The notes under the pieces: generated by a model
What the model saw: only the letters and a program-made list of their open reading frames with translations
Database searches by the model: none
Told to the model about the DNA's origin: nothing
Translations under genes and position numbers: made by a program
In this document: positions 45,868 to 56,700 of the stretch, in pieces
Position numbering within the stretch: the stretch's first letter is position 1
How the letters are laid out: each line of letters opens with the position of its first letter
NCBI RefSeq assembly: GCF_024713975.1
Contig: NC_091093.1
Coordinates: forward strand, 31,783,501-31,847,500
Reading direction: 5' to 3'
Length of the DNA: 64,000 nucleotides
Source: Paralichthys olivaceus
Lineage: Eukaryota > Chordata > Actinopteri > Pleuronectiformes > Paralichthyidae

Positions 45868-46126
45868 ACCCTAAACCCTTACCCCTACCCCTAACCCCAA
45901 CCCTAACCCTTCAAGAAGGGCCTACCTCCTGTATTCTCACCCTAACCCCTAACCCATGGAGATATCACAATAAACCTAACCCCTAACCCTAACCCAGACC
46001 CATTGAGATATCTCAATAAACTTAACCCTAACCCAAACCCCTAACCCATTGAGAAATCTCAATAAACTTAACCCTAACCCATTGACATATCTCAATAAAC
46101 CTAACCCTAACCCAACCCTAACCTCT
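45868..46126 (-). repeat. Telomere-like CCCTAA array with palindromic inserts
   Basis: Degenerate CCCTAA/CCCCTAA repeats interrupted four times by a unit of about 22 bp, CATTGAGATATCTCAATAAA (variants at about 45954, 46001, 46047 and 46079). In the 46001 copy ATTGAGATATCTCAAT is a perfect 16-bp palindrome. C-rich strand is on the plus strand. Confidence 0.85.
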
Positions 46127-46299
46127 AGATGTGTATATGTATTTACATCTATCTAGCTATAATCCAGAATTCCAGATATCTCTGTCATAATGTGAAATGT
46201 GTATCTTATCATATCTGCTTCACACTTTGTAATTTGCTCACGTGACATGTTAGATATTAATAAACTTTGAATAAACAGCTGAGCAGCATTCTGTAGCAG

Positions 46300-46362
46300 C
46301 AGCAGCTGAGATAATGTATATTATGATTTGGCACTATACAAATAAAATGGAATTGAATTGAG
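46300..46362 (+). repeat. Retroposon tail fragment
   Basis: GAGATAATGTATATTATGATTTGGCACTATACAAATAAAATGGAATTGAATTG-type tail, the same family as 53490-54062. Only the end is present. Confidence 0.6.
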
Positions 46363-48204
46363 AACAACTGATTCTCTTCTTTCCTTAACCGCTAACAATT
46401 GCCCAACCCTGGCCAAAAATCGCTTGGTCGTCAAATTGAGACTTTGGAGTGGGAGAGAATGGCTGAGGCAACTGTCCTCTGATTGGTCACTTTGAACACG
46501 CCAGCCTCTCTCTGATCTTCAAACCTCCTTCTTTACAGCAGAATCATCAAAAAGAGGAAAGGTTGCAGTTAGGAAAAAGAGGAACGTTGACCCATGTCTA
46601 CAAACTCAAGTAAAAATCAATTTATTCAAATGTGTATATTTATATGTAGTGACAAAGGGATCATGTTATCTTGGTGTTTTCAAAATATGCAGCCTCATCT
46701 ACAGTATCCCCCCCCCCCATCATTTGTCTATTGATCTCGATTCTGCTTTTGGCGTTCTGATCCAAGTGACACCCCCTCCTCTGCTTCACCTCCTCCTTCT
46801 TTTACAGGTGTACAAATGGGGAAAAAGAAAAAAAACCATGGGTGTATAATAAGCCCCCCTGTTCTCACCTCACTGGTACAAACTGAGGATGGAGCGACCT
46901 GGTCACTCGGGACAGATATCAAAGAGACTCAGGGGGCTGTTATCTGGAGGTGCAGTGTCAGACCCCTGCTGCTGCTGTGCTTCTCATTAGTTCCTCTACC
47001 TCCCTCCCTCCACCGCTTCTCATGCTCCCTTCTTCAACACTTGTCACCGAGCTGTCAGCTGCCCGCTCAACTGAAGACAGATGGACAAGCCTGGGGAGTG
47101 GAGGGAATGGATGAGAGAAAGAAAGACAGTAAGAAAGAACAGAGGAAGAGAAAAAAAGATTTCAAGGTTTGAGTCAGGGTTGTCAGTGGAAGCAAACACC
47201 AGAGGGGATCTATTTCTATGAGCTCCACTCCTGTAAATGTCTTCTTTCTCCCCCTGCCACAATCTGAGTACAGAGAAAAACCGGGAGCAGAAAGACTGGG
47301 CTCTCTCAATTTGACTTCAGTGAGACAGAGAGTAATAAAAGAAACAGAAAGAGGAGAGAATGGAAGAGTAACAGCTATGGCAGCAACCTGGTGTCTCACC
47401 AGGAAACCGACAGGGTTCGATCCACCAGTGACAGATGAGAAATGAACGAGCACCATAATGACTTCTGCCTCGGCTCATTATGCACCAAACATAAATGTCA
47501 AACATATGAGGAGCTGCTTTGGGATTAAACTGTGAGTGTGGGGTGGCAGAAAAAAGATTTAAACACTAACAAGCATTTCTTTGCAATTACAATTTGTAAC
47601 AATTCTTATTGTCATGAAATATTTTATTCTCTGGGATTTCCAGCAGGACGAGCCTCTAAAACATAGATGGTTTGGTTTTGGTGTCAGTCCCTCGGAATCA
47701 AAGAGCTTCTTTGTGGAGCCGCCATTTTACTGTTACACAGATATTCAACAATCATATAGAGAGAAATCCAAATGATGGAAGGAACAGAGGTATCATTGAT
47801 TTTTGGTTCATCCATAATTCCCCTCTGCATTGTTTCAGCTTCTCTGTTGGACTGAAGGTGTTCAGTTTATGAAGAAGAACTGTGTGTAATGAATCACCAG
47901 GATCCCTGAGTGTATCAGTGCAGCTCCTGTCAATAGTGACTGAATGACCTTGAAAGTCTCAGAAAAACAAGTCTAAAGCAAAGCCAGCATCTCTGAATCT
48001 CTGTATTTAAACCAAGAAATGCTTTGAGCGAAATACCAACATGCAAACATAGACACAGTAACAATGTTTAGCAAGTGCTTTGTTTGTTGTGTTACAATGG
48101 TACTAGCTGTCAGTCAGGCTCTGACTCCTGAGTAACTAACAAGTGATCTAATGTTGATGTAGAGTAAACTGTGAAAACACCAACACGAAGAGAAAAAGGG
48201 GGAT
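46363..48204. other. Non-coding stretch, no gene seen
   Basis: Several 60-130 codon frames on both strands (for example 46816-47172 plus, 47067-47456 minus) overlap each other and carry no recognisable domain. A poly-C run is at 46709-46718. Confidence 0.45.
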
Positions 48205-48410
48205 TTCAATTTCAATTCATTTTTATTTTATTTGTATAGCACCAAATCGTAATATACATTATCTCAGGGCTTTTGACATAGAAGGTCACAACCTTAAAAT
48301 CATATTTAGAGAGAGAGAGAGAGATAGGTGGGAGGGGTAGGTGAGAGAGAGACACCAAGAACAGTTGTGTAACCATCATGTTTCAGGTCTGATAGACTAG
48401 TTTGTTTTAA
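48205..48410 (-). repeat. CT-cored retroposon, reverse copy
   Basis: Reads in reverse as GACCTGAAACATGATGGTTACACAACTGTTC..., a (CT)n-rich block, and a tail ending AAATAAAATGAATTGAAATTG. It matches the start and end of the 53490-54062 copy. Confidence 0.65.
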
Positions 48411-48569
48411 TGGGTTAACAATAAGAGCCTAACCCAATAAGAGTGATAATTATAGATGTAAAGATGTTGTTGATTAATAATAATAATCAACCAACACCTG
48501 TGACAGGCACCTATTATATAGAGTAACCACGCCCAAATGCATAGGATGCTTTATCTGTCATGTCTCCTG

Positions 48570-49175
48570 TGTTTTTGGTCCTCTTGTATAAAAAGAGAGT
48601 TTTCATTTCAATTATGGACTGTGTTTTTTTTTAGGTTTGGAATTGTGTTTTAAGTTTTGCTCCCTTTGTCCCTCTCCTGTGTCCCACTATGTTCCTTCCT
48701 GTGTCTCATTTTGTGTCCCTCTCTGTGTCCCTCTGTGTTCATTTTGGTGTTCCACCCTCTGTTCATCTCTGTTTCCTGTTTTATTTTGTAGTCTCTGCTC
48801 CTTGTGTGTTTTCCCCCTGGACTTCCTGCCCTCGTCAGTCTCACCTGTTTGTCCTGTGCCACCTGTCTCCAGTTTCTCATTAGTTCAGTGTGTATTTAAG
48901 TCTTTGTGCTTCCCTATTTCTTTGTCAGTTCATTGTTGTGAGATGCCTTTCCATGTCCCTGTGTTGGTCACCACTCGTCGTTGTTTCCAGTAAGTGCTCT
49001 AGTGTTTCCTTGTGTCTCCCCTGTTTTTGCTTAAGAGCATTTTGGAGTTCACTGTTGTTTTTGATTTGGTTCTTATGCCCTGCTTTAATCATTAAAGGAC
49101 ACTTTTTGTTAAAACCCTTTGTTCTGCCTTTTGGGTCCACCTGCTCCCTTACCCTCTCCCCACAACACCTAACAT
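48570..49175 (+). repeat. Retroposon-like element with TGTCCCTCTGTGTC core
   Basis: A low-complexity TGTGTCCCTCT region, then CCTGTCTCCAGTTTCTCATTAG, TGTGTATTTAAGTCTTTGTGC, CCAGTAAGTG and the end GTTCTGCCTTTTGGGTCCAC. I know this order from dispersed fish elements. The 118- and 109-codon frames inside are by-products. Confidence 0.6.
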
Positions 49176-51900
49176 TATCACCTTTTTTTTTTACATCCGT
49201 GAAGAAAGTTATGTTATGATCGGAAGTTGTTTTTTTTTCAGTCTCTTAGCAGCATAACACAAACTGGACAGATCGCCACGAAACTTGATGGAAGGCTTCA
49301 GTATGAGCTGGTGAACATCTGGATCAAGGTGTGGATTAAGGATTTTCTTTTCACTTTCTATAATATTGTGAGAGTTTGTTTAAGGGACTGTTGGACCTCG
49401 GCTGAGGTGTGAGCTCTATCAAGTGGTATTGTTGTGTGGACCATAATTTACTAAATGAACATCAGCTGTATGAAAAAGACTTGAAACCAGAGAATGAGCC
49501 ATAAACTGCTCAGGAAAATGTTTACTGAGGTTATAAAGTGAGAAGTAGATTCATTTTCTCATAGGCTTCTATTGTAACAACCAGTGGAGTCGCCCCCTAC
49601 TGGTCATTACACAGAAGATAGACACATGGGCTTCGCTTTCCAGAAATAGTCTGCTTTCAACAGTTCATGGTTTGAGCAAGTTGTTTTGGCTAAAACCAGC
49701 TGTGAGCATCACATCATCATCTGTAACATCTGGCATGAGATGGGTCAGAAAAGAGAGGGCACCGTGATTTATAAGTTCAATACTTTAGCTTGGCCATGGG
49801 AGAGTGTTAACAATTGACAAATGCATGATGAATGCTGAGGGTTTTTTCTCTTGGTGATTGGACAGGTGTAGGAAACAACTGAGAGTTTGTTTCAGTGGAA
49901 TGAATTTATGTCTGAGGGATTTGCAGGAGAGAGATTTGCGCAGCAACAGAGATAATCAGACGATGGCACTAGAAACTCCAAGACGTTGTCTGCTGCAGAA
50001 CTGTCACTGTTTCTCTGTTAACGGTTTATATTTTATCACTTGTTGAGAGCAGATATTTAATCCAAATCCGAAAGTGTGGAGTTAATGTTTGAATCATCTG
50101 AATACATCTCTCTTTCTTCTGTAATTCTCAATTCATAATTTTGTTATCCCTCAACCCACTGCCCAACAACACACTCACCAGCAGCCGCTGAATAATCACA
50201 CATTATTGGTCACATTGAGTTTCTGTTTGTAATGCATGTTTTCGAATGGAAATCTCGGAACTAATCGCTCACTGTGCGTGTGTGCGCGCGTGTGTTCTAT
50301 AAAAACAAATGTTTTAATTAACTCTAACAGTGAAACTTACATCAGAAGAATGTCCTCAGGGAAAAGTCCCACTTGCAAACAGACTAAAGCTTTTCCCAGG
50401 TGAAACTATAAAAAAAACAAAAAAAAAAACAGACTGAATAACTGACGCATTTTATTCACTCTTGGATAAAATGTAAATAAAACTGTTGAGGATCTGTGGT
50501 CTAAAATATTGAGTAGGTTTGCTGCTCTGTCATTTCTTCTCACATTCTTTCACCTGCATCTCTTAAATCTTTACTCAAAGGAAATGGTGCTTTGAATATT
50601 AAACAGTGTGAAATGTTTGGATCTTGTGATTTGTGGTCACATGCAGCATGTTGTCTAACAAACAAGTTGTGATGGTTATTTGCACAAAATTAACAAGACA
50701 AGCTCTTCCTGATTTGAACCTTTTATTTGGCAACAATGTTAACTGCTGCACCACTGTGCCCCCCCATTTGAAATCATCTAACTGGAATCCTAACAGAAGA
50801 CAGCTTGTTCCTCAAAGCAGCAAACCTTTCTGAACCATCTCCCAACCCTACAAATGGTGGAGTTTTGGTGGATTATTCCTTTAACTGTCATCAAAGTGTG
50901 TGAGTGTGAGAGAGATATTGTGCAATTGAGACAAGGTGTAACTGCTGGTTTCTTAGGTTTGCTTTGTCTATTCAATATAAAAGGACAGAGGCAGTTTACA
51001 GACTCTGTTAATAACACAAGCGTAGCCCTTACAAATATTTTGCACACACACTGAGTCGGATGATGAATGTGTAGCCTGCAGCAGCTGTGTGTGACACTGA
51101 TGTGGATTAAGATATTGTAGACAGAAGGAGTCAATCGGCTCAGTGTAGAAATCCAGTCAAAAGATAAGAGAGGTCTCATCGCCTCGTTCTCATTCACAGC
51201 CTCCTTCTGCCACAAGCTCACTGGTATCTCCGGTATCTCCGACACAGATAATGACACAGGATATCCACTCACACTGCCTCACTGCAACCTGCTGTGGCAA
51301 GATGTTACAAACAAGACAAAGCAAGTGTGGCTCAACTGAACATATAAAAGATGCAGAGCATCCCTCATGTATCAGTCCATCCGCCACATATAATATTAAC
51401 ACTCTGTGATTACAGTATTCCTCCCTCTGTCTCTGCTGAGGTATCGCTGTTGCTGGAGATCAGTGCAGATAAATAATGCATACTGCTCAGACGTGGCACG
51501 ACTGCTGAACACACACAGACAGTATAGTGCTTTCCCCCACCAGCCTGCACACAGCATGCAACACTTAAGGAAAGCATCCATTAATATTACAGCAAAATTT
51601 ATCAACCCATCTGTATTCAGAGTTCATTCTGGAAATGATACTCTCACACTGGGATGAAATAGAAGAGAGCAAATCACATTCTGGACTCTTGTTGATGATG
51701 ACATTCAACCATCAGGAGCCATCACTGTCTCTGCTGATGCTCCGCTGCTCACGCCGCATTCCTGCACACTCCTAACTGAGGCTGCGACTGAACACCAAGT
51801 TGATTGCTCTCACACACCATTGATCTCCATGCTCCAATGACACATTCAAATTACACCTCAACAAAATCCACAAAAGACAAAAACGGTGAAGAAGAGTTTT
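49176..51900. other. Gene-poor stretch, possible conserved non-coding DNA
   Basis: No exon-like frames. 50150-50250 (GCCGCTGAATAATCACACAT) and 51060-51260 have balanced composition and few repeats, as conserved non-coding elements often do, but conservation cannot be seen from one sequence. Confidence 0.4.
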
Positions 51901-51904
51901 CTCA

Positions 51905-52140
51905 CCTGTATATGTGTTATCTCCTGTTCTGTCTGCGTGTGAAGCACAGAGCTGAAACTTCACCAGTGCTGATGGAACAATCTCTCTCTCTCTCTCTCTC
52001 TCTCTAACTGCTCGCCCTTCTCGCTCGCCCTCCTTGCTCTTTTTTCCCCGTCACTCGCTGTTTTTTCTCCATCTTCCTCTTTCTCTCTCCTTCACTGCCC
52101 TTCCTCAACCTGCTGCTATCTGGGAAGAGCAACCCCTCCC
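51905..52140 (-). other. Candidate distal 5' UTR exon (possibly C1QTNF4)
   Basis: On the minus strand a purine-rich, CpG-containing leader (GGGCGAGCGAGAAGGGCG, then (GA)n) runs to CACATATACAG, followed by the donor GTGAGAAAA at about 51904. This looks like a first non-coding exon. C1QTNF4, on the same strand with a spliced 5' UTR, is the nearest downstream gene, 14.6 kb away. The link is inference. Confidence 0.3.
51980..52006. repeat. (CT)n microsatellite
   Basis: About 12 CT repeats inside the candidate 5' UTR exon. Confidence 0.9.
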
Positions 52141-52379
52141 CCTTCATTATCTACACACAGATTATGTTTATATACACAGTAAATATGAGGTTTATATGCG
52201 CACACACCCACACATAAAAATAAATAAATATATATATATATGTTTTAGAGGTGCACTGTCTGCCACCACAGTGACGCTGTTGGGGAGATGCACTCAGATA
52301 TGATGCTCTGTTAATCTAAATCCTATTGTGTGTGTGGGGGGGGTTGTGTTTGTCACTGTGGTGTGTAAATGTTCACAGA

Positions 52380-52900
52380 TAAATAGCAGGGGAGGAGGAG
52401 CTGTGCCATAATAAGCGTTGGGCTTCGATGTGTGGCGACAGGCTGCCAACTTCCTCTCTCCTGCTCGTTGTTGGGGCTCATTATCTCACTTCTGGGAGGA
52501 GGGGACAGCGCAGGAGGGTAGTGATGGTCTAGGAGTGGGGGGGTGAAGAGACAGAGGGAGAATACATGCAATGATCTCAAATTGAAATTCATCCTACTCC
52601 GTCTCCCTTTATAATCTTATGCAAATTCCACAGTCTGTTGCTTGCTCATATTTTAATGAGCACTTGACTAAATCCCTCCTGCGCTTTTGCTTTTCTTGGC
52701 CAGCATTTGGCAGACTGCCACGCTCTGTTGCATCTGAGCAACCCGGATGCTTCTCGGCAAACTGGCACGCTCTTTGTGTTTTGGCCAAAACACAGAAATA
52801 GAATTAACAGAGTGTGCAGGACGGCCACGCGATGAGGCTAAACACATCTACTTTCATGCTGGCAACATGCGTGTGTGCTCTGACCAAAAGGAGGTAATGG
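52380..52900. promoter_or_regulatory. Candidate conserved enhancer-like block
   Basis: Low-repeat sequence with closely packed motif-like words: octamer ATGCAAAT (52619-52626), NFI-like TTGGCAGACTGCCAC, TTTTAATGAGC (homeodomain-like), CTTGGCCAGC and TTTTGGCCAAAAC. It lies upstream of the candidate 5' UTR exon. Motif density is seen; enhancer function is inferred. Confidence 0.35.
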
Positions 52901-52929
52901 GCTGTGAAGCCACCAGAGTTCAGGACACA

Positions 52930-53270
52930 TAAGCTGCTTTCAGACATGCACTGAACTCTGCAGCTCCTCCGTATTTTCTCTGGAGGAGGTGCATGTGTGC
53001 AAATGTCAGAGTGAGACTCAGTTTCTCTTTCTCCTCCTGATCTCCTGTATAAAGAATAAATCCACTGTGAACACAGCAGAGGATCCTCCACTGATTCACT
53101 GTGAGTGAGTGGGGGGGTGATGGACCTCTAACGTGACAGACGCAAGCATGTAAAAACTAAAACAAATGTAATGTAAAAAAGATCACATGATCTCCGCAGC
53201 AGAGTTAATACGTTGGTTCTTGTCTCTGTCTGCTCCACCTCTCACCTGAAGAATGAAGAGGATTTGATGC
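52930..53270. repeat. Possible dispersed repeat
   Basis: AAGCTGCTTTCAGACATGCACTGAACTCTGCAG with TCTCTGGAGGAGG resembles a fish repeat. A related reverse-oriented text lies at 58620-58830 (TTCTCCGGAAATGATC...CATTTTCTGGAACTTTTCC; GAGTGGGTGTGTTGATG). Confidence 0.4.
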
Positions 53271-53489
53271 TGTTCTGAACGAGTCTGTGCAGAAAACCTG
53301 CTGCTGTGTTGTTGTACATAAACTCTGTAGGCAATACTCCAGAATCTACCTGAGGGTCATGTCCGAAAACGGCTATAGACAGTATGTTAACACTGACCTA
53401 CTTGTGTGTATTTGTAAAAAAACAATTCATATTATTGTTATCATATCAACTGTTGCTACAATCATATCTATAAATATCACTCTTGTTTT

Positions 53490-54062
53490 TGTCAGAGCTG
53501 AAACCTGATGGTTACACAATTGCTCCTGGTCTCTCTCTCCTCCCTCCTCCCTCTTTCTCTGTCTCTCCTCTCCCATCTCTCTCTTTCTCTCTTTTCTCTG
53601 TCTCTCCTCCCCCATCTCTCTCTCTCTCTCTTCTATCTCTCTCTGTCTCTCTATCTCTCTCCCTGTCTCTCCTCTCCCATCTCTCTCTTTCTCTCTTTTC
53701 TCTGTCTCTCCTCCCCATCTCTCTCTCTCTCTTCTATCTCTCTCTGCCTCTCTATCTCTCTCCCTGTCTCTCCTCTCCCATTTCTCTCTTTCTCTCTTCT
53801 CTCTCTCTGTGTCTCTCCTCCCCCGTCTCTCTATCTCTCTCCTCTCTCTTCACCATTTTTCTCTGCTCACCAACCGGTCGAGTCAGATGTCATCCACATT
53901 GAGTTTGGTTCTTTCTTCCAGTTAATGAGTCATCAGAGCTGCTCATTGTGGGAACTGTTGGGTTTCTCTATAAGTTTCAAGGTCTCAACCTTACATGTAA
54001 AGAGCCTTGGGATAATGTATATCATGATTTTGCACTATATTAATAAAATTGAATTGAATTTA
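53490..54062 (+). repeat. CT-cored retroposon, most complete copy
   Basis: Begins GTCAGAGCTGAAACCTGATGG, contains 330 bp of CTCT/CCTC low complexity with a roughly 110-bp second-order repeat, then CTCACCAACCGGTCGAGTCAG...TCATCAGAGCTGCTCATTGTGG and a tail AAAGAGCCTTGGGATAATG...TTAATAAAATTGAATTG. The 202- and 139-codon Ser/Leu-rich frames are products of the CT repeat. Confidence 0.75.
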
Positions 54063-55265
54063 ACCTTTGTCAAATTGATGGAACAAACAGAAATGTCACA
54101 TTTCCATTTCCCCTAGCGTGGTTCAGTACTTTAACTTCAGCTCCCTCATTGGATGGTGAAGGGCTTCATATCACCTGAGATGGGTTTGGGTGGACATTGC
54201 TTGTACTGTATTAGGAACTAAAACATCTGTGTATTTGCTGACCAAAACCTGCTTTGACAAACTCTACATTTTCCCAATTTCTTAGATGAATCATTCTAAA
54301 ATAAGACAGGAGCTAAATCATCAACCCTTCACCCTCATGGACATATGATTTCTGCCATCTGTCACTTCCAGCAGGTGTTCTTCATCCTACTCCGCAGCCA
54401 ACAGGACACACTCGGCTAATGACCCATCCCAGCTCTCACTTAATAATGAGAGACGATGGAAAACTGCTTCCAGAGTCCCGATCTTCTTCTCTTGCCATTT
54501 TCTTTCCATGTCCTGATCACTGTCAGTTTGTAATTCACCCTGTTTTCTTGGTGATGAATCCCTCCACCTACTTGGGATCAGTCAGTTAACCTACAGCTAG
54601 TATATATTTGCTAAAGAGAGATGAACAGCACCAATGCTCATTCTCTGTATCTGTGAGTGTGGGAAAATGAGAGCTTATGCTTTTGTTGCTGTTGGTGAGA
54701 GAATGTAAGAGTCATCTTTGCTACCATCAATTAGTGAGAAAAGCATCTGCTGCAACCGCTATTTCCAAAAACGTAATTTAAAAAAATTGAAATGAAATTT
54801 CAGTTCTATTCGTCTCTTGTAATTTTTAGGAGTGGATACAAGCAGATGCAGGAATATTTCATCATAAACAGAAATCTATCCACATATCTATTTATTCTGC
54901 AGCAGACCGTTTGGTTGGTTGGTAGTTAGTTAGTTAGTTGGTTATGTTAGTAAGTCACTCAGTTAGTTAGTTAGTTAGTTATGTTTAGGGTTCAGAGAGA
55001 TTTGCTCCAGGTTGCAGGAGGCTCTGTCACTGTGAGCTGCCCTAGTTTCATCATTAGCTCTGTTTTTACAGAGCGGCCTGGGAAACTAAATATAGCAGCA
55101 CAGTGGGCTCAGCTGAAAGAACAAAACCTTTGCTTGTTGTTGTTGTTGCTGCTGCTGATGATGCATGAGTCAGGATCAGGAACAATGCTTTCCTCAACTT
55201 CAAGTTACTTTGGTGTTAGGGGTTAAATTCTTTCAATCTTATCAACACTTCCGTGTCAACTGGCT
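54063..55265. other. Non-coding stretch with (GTTA)n/(GGTT)n
   Basis: GGTTGGTTGGTAGTTAGTTAG-type tandem runs at 54910-54982. No exon recognised. Confidence 0.5.
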
Positions 55266-55269
55266 GTGT

Positions 55270-55690
55270 CTTAAAAGAGAAGTTCGGTTTTTTTCAACCT
55301 GGTCCTTATTTCCAGCATATGGTATGTAGATCTACTCACCCATTAAGGTTTGGAGTAACTTGAAGTGTGAGTCCAAGTTGCTTTGTTTACATCCCGGGCT
55401 TTCACTGGGGTGACATCACCGAGGCGTGCAGCCGCAGATCAGCTGACGATCAGCTGTGTTTGTTTACATGGAGTTTGCTGCTGCTAGTTTTGCGCAACAT
55501 GGCAGAATACTTATCAGGTGCTTTACAGTACAGAATTTTTTTAAAGCAGCTGTGTCCTGGTGCTCGGGCGCATTTTCCAATCTGAAACACAGATAGCAGC
55601 ACGAATCTCTGAGTGGATGTCTGCACACTACCAAAATTAAGACTGAACTACTTTTCCCTCTAGGGAAAGGCTCTCCCACCCAGGTAATGA
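55270..55690. repeat. Probable dispersed fish element
   Basis: AAGTTCGGTTTTTTTCAACCTGGTCCTTATTTCC is a phrase I associate with abundant fish repeats. It continues with TTTGTTTACATCCCGGGCTT and a second TTTGTTTACATGGAG. No coding potential. Family unassigned. Confidence 0.45.
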
Positions 55691-56082
55691 ATTAATGGGG
55701 TAATGAAGCTTGTTTTACTAGCTTCAATTTACTTGAACAACACTTGAACATACATCAATGTGAAGTTTATTCACAAGTCATGAATAAAGTCAAAATTGAG
55801 CTGCAGCAGCGCCAACATGTGAAAGAGAGGAGTCATTAAAACATTGATATTCAATATTCACATGGAACATGCAATCTGCTGTTTAGCATATCTCCTGCAG
55901 TATTCTAAAATGCCCGCATTTAAATTATGAGCAGGTCACGTGCGCAGGCTCGTCCAGAGAAACATGTTTTGAGCCTCCAAAGAGTTTCTGATAGATGATG
56001 AATTTTAGACACAGGATGCAGAGAAACAGTTTTCAAATAGTTTTTTTTTTTTTTTCATGTGTTAACACCCTCCACTCCTCCT

Positions 56083-56150
56083 GTCAATCAATCAAATTTT
56101 ATTTGTGTAGCCTAAAGTCAGAAATCACAATTTGTCTCATATGGTGTATG
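56083..56150 (-). repeat. Retroposon tail, reverse orientation
   Basis: TCAATCAATCAAATTTTATTTGTGTAGCC is the reverse of the AATAAAATTGAATTG-type tail seen at 54050. Confidence 0.6.
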
Positions 56151-56554
56151 TCCTACTTATTTTATATTAAGTTTGTGTCTGTTCATTCACCTCAAAGAGA
56201 GGTTGCTGTGGTGGTGTGAACACAAATCTCTCTCTCTCTCACTCACTCAGGTGGTAGTCACTGCTGACATGACCATCTTAATCTGTTTCTGCCCTCAGGC
56301 CTCTATTCCAGAGCTGATTCAATTTGCTTCCATCAAAATGCAATTTCTCTGCCTCCCCAACGCAGCTCTTCCTTTCTCCTTCTCCCCTCCCTCAATCCTT
56401 TCCTTTCTCTTCTTGAACCTCCTTCCTGTCTTCTTACACACCCTCACTGTTTCTCTCTCTTCTCTTGCTGCCGTTTACATCCTGCCTCTCGCCTCGTCTC
56501 ATGTTCCTGCCCCCCTTTCTTTTCATCCCTCAGACATTTTTCTCTTCTTTGCAG

Positions 56555-56700
56555 GTTGGATAGTGATATTTCCCTGGGGTTCCCAGCCAGGCCAGCATGT
56601 ATTGTTTCCCCCTGGATGATCAGGCTGCAGTTGGAGGGGAGACGGGTGAAGGCGGCAAATGTATCCCCTGGCAGGCCACTAGATGCTCTCACATCACAGA
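56555..56700 (+). other. Exon-like segment of unknown gene
   Basis: A strong acceptor (about 280 bases of pyrimidine-rich DNA ending TTCTTTGCAG at 56554) precedes 146 bp that end at CAGAG/GTGAATG, a good donor. One plus-strand frame is open throughout (starting LDSDISLGFPARP...). The opposite strand is open too (GLPGDTFAAFTRLPSNCSLI...). I recognise neither. It could be an exon of a large gene extending beyond the window or chance. Confidence 0.2.

Noticed and set aside
48637-49219. 118- and 109-codon frames rich in Cys, Ser and Pro
   Set aside because: They lie in a TGTGTCCCTCT low-complexity retroposon-like element.
53483-54116. 202- and 139-codon plus-strand frames rich in Ser and Leu
   Set aside because: They read through a (CT)n-rich retroposon core. 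Two overlapping frames look equally protein-like because of the dinucleotide repeat.
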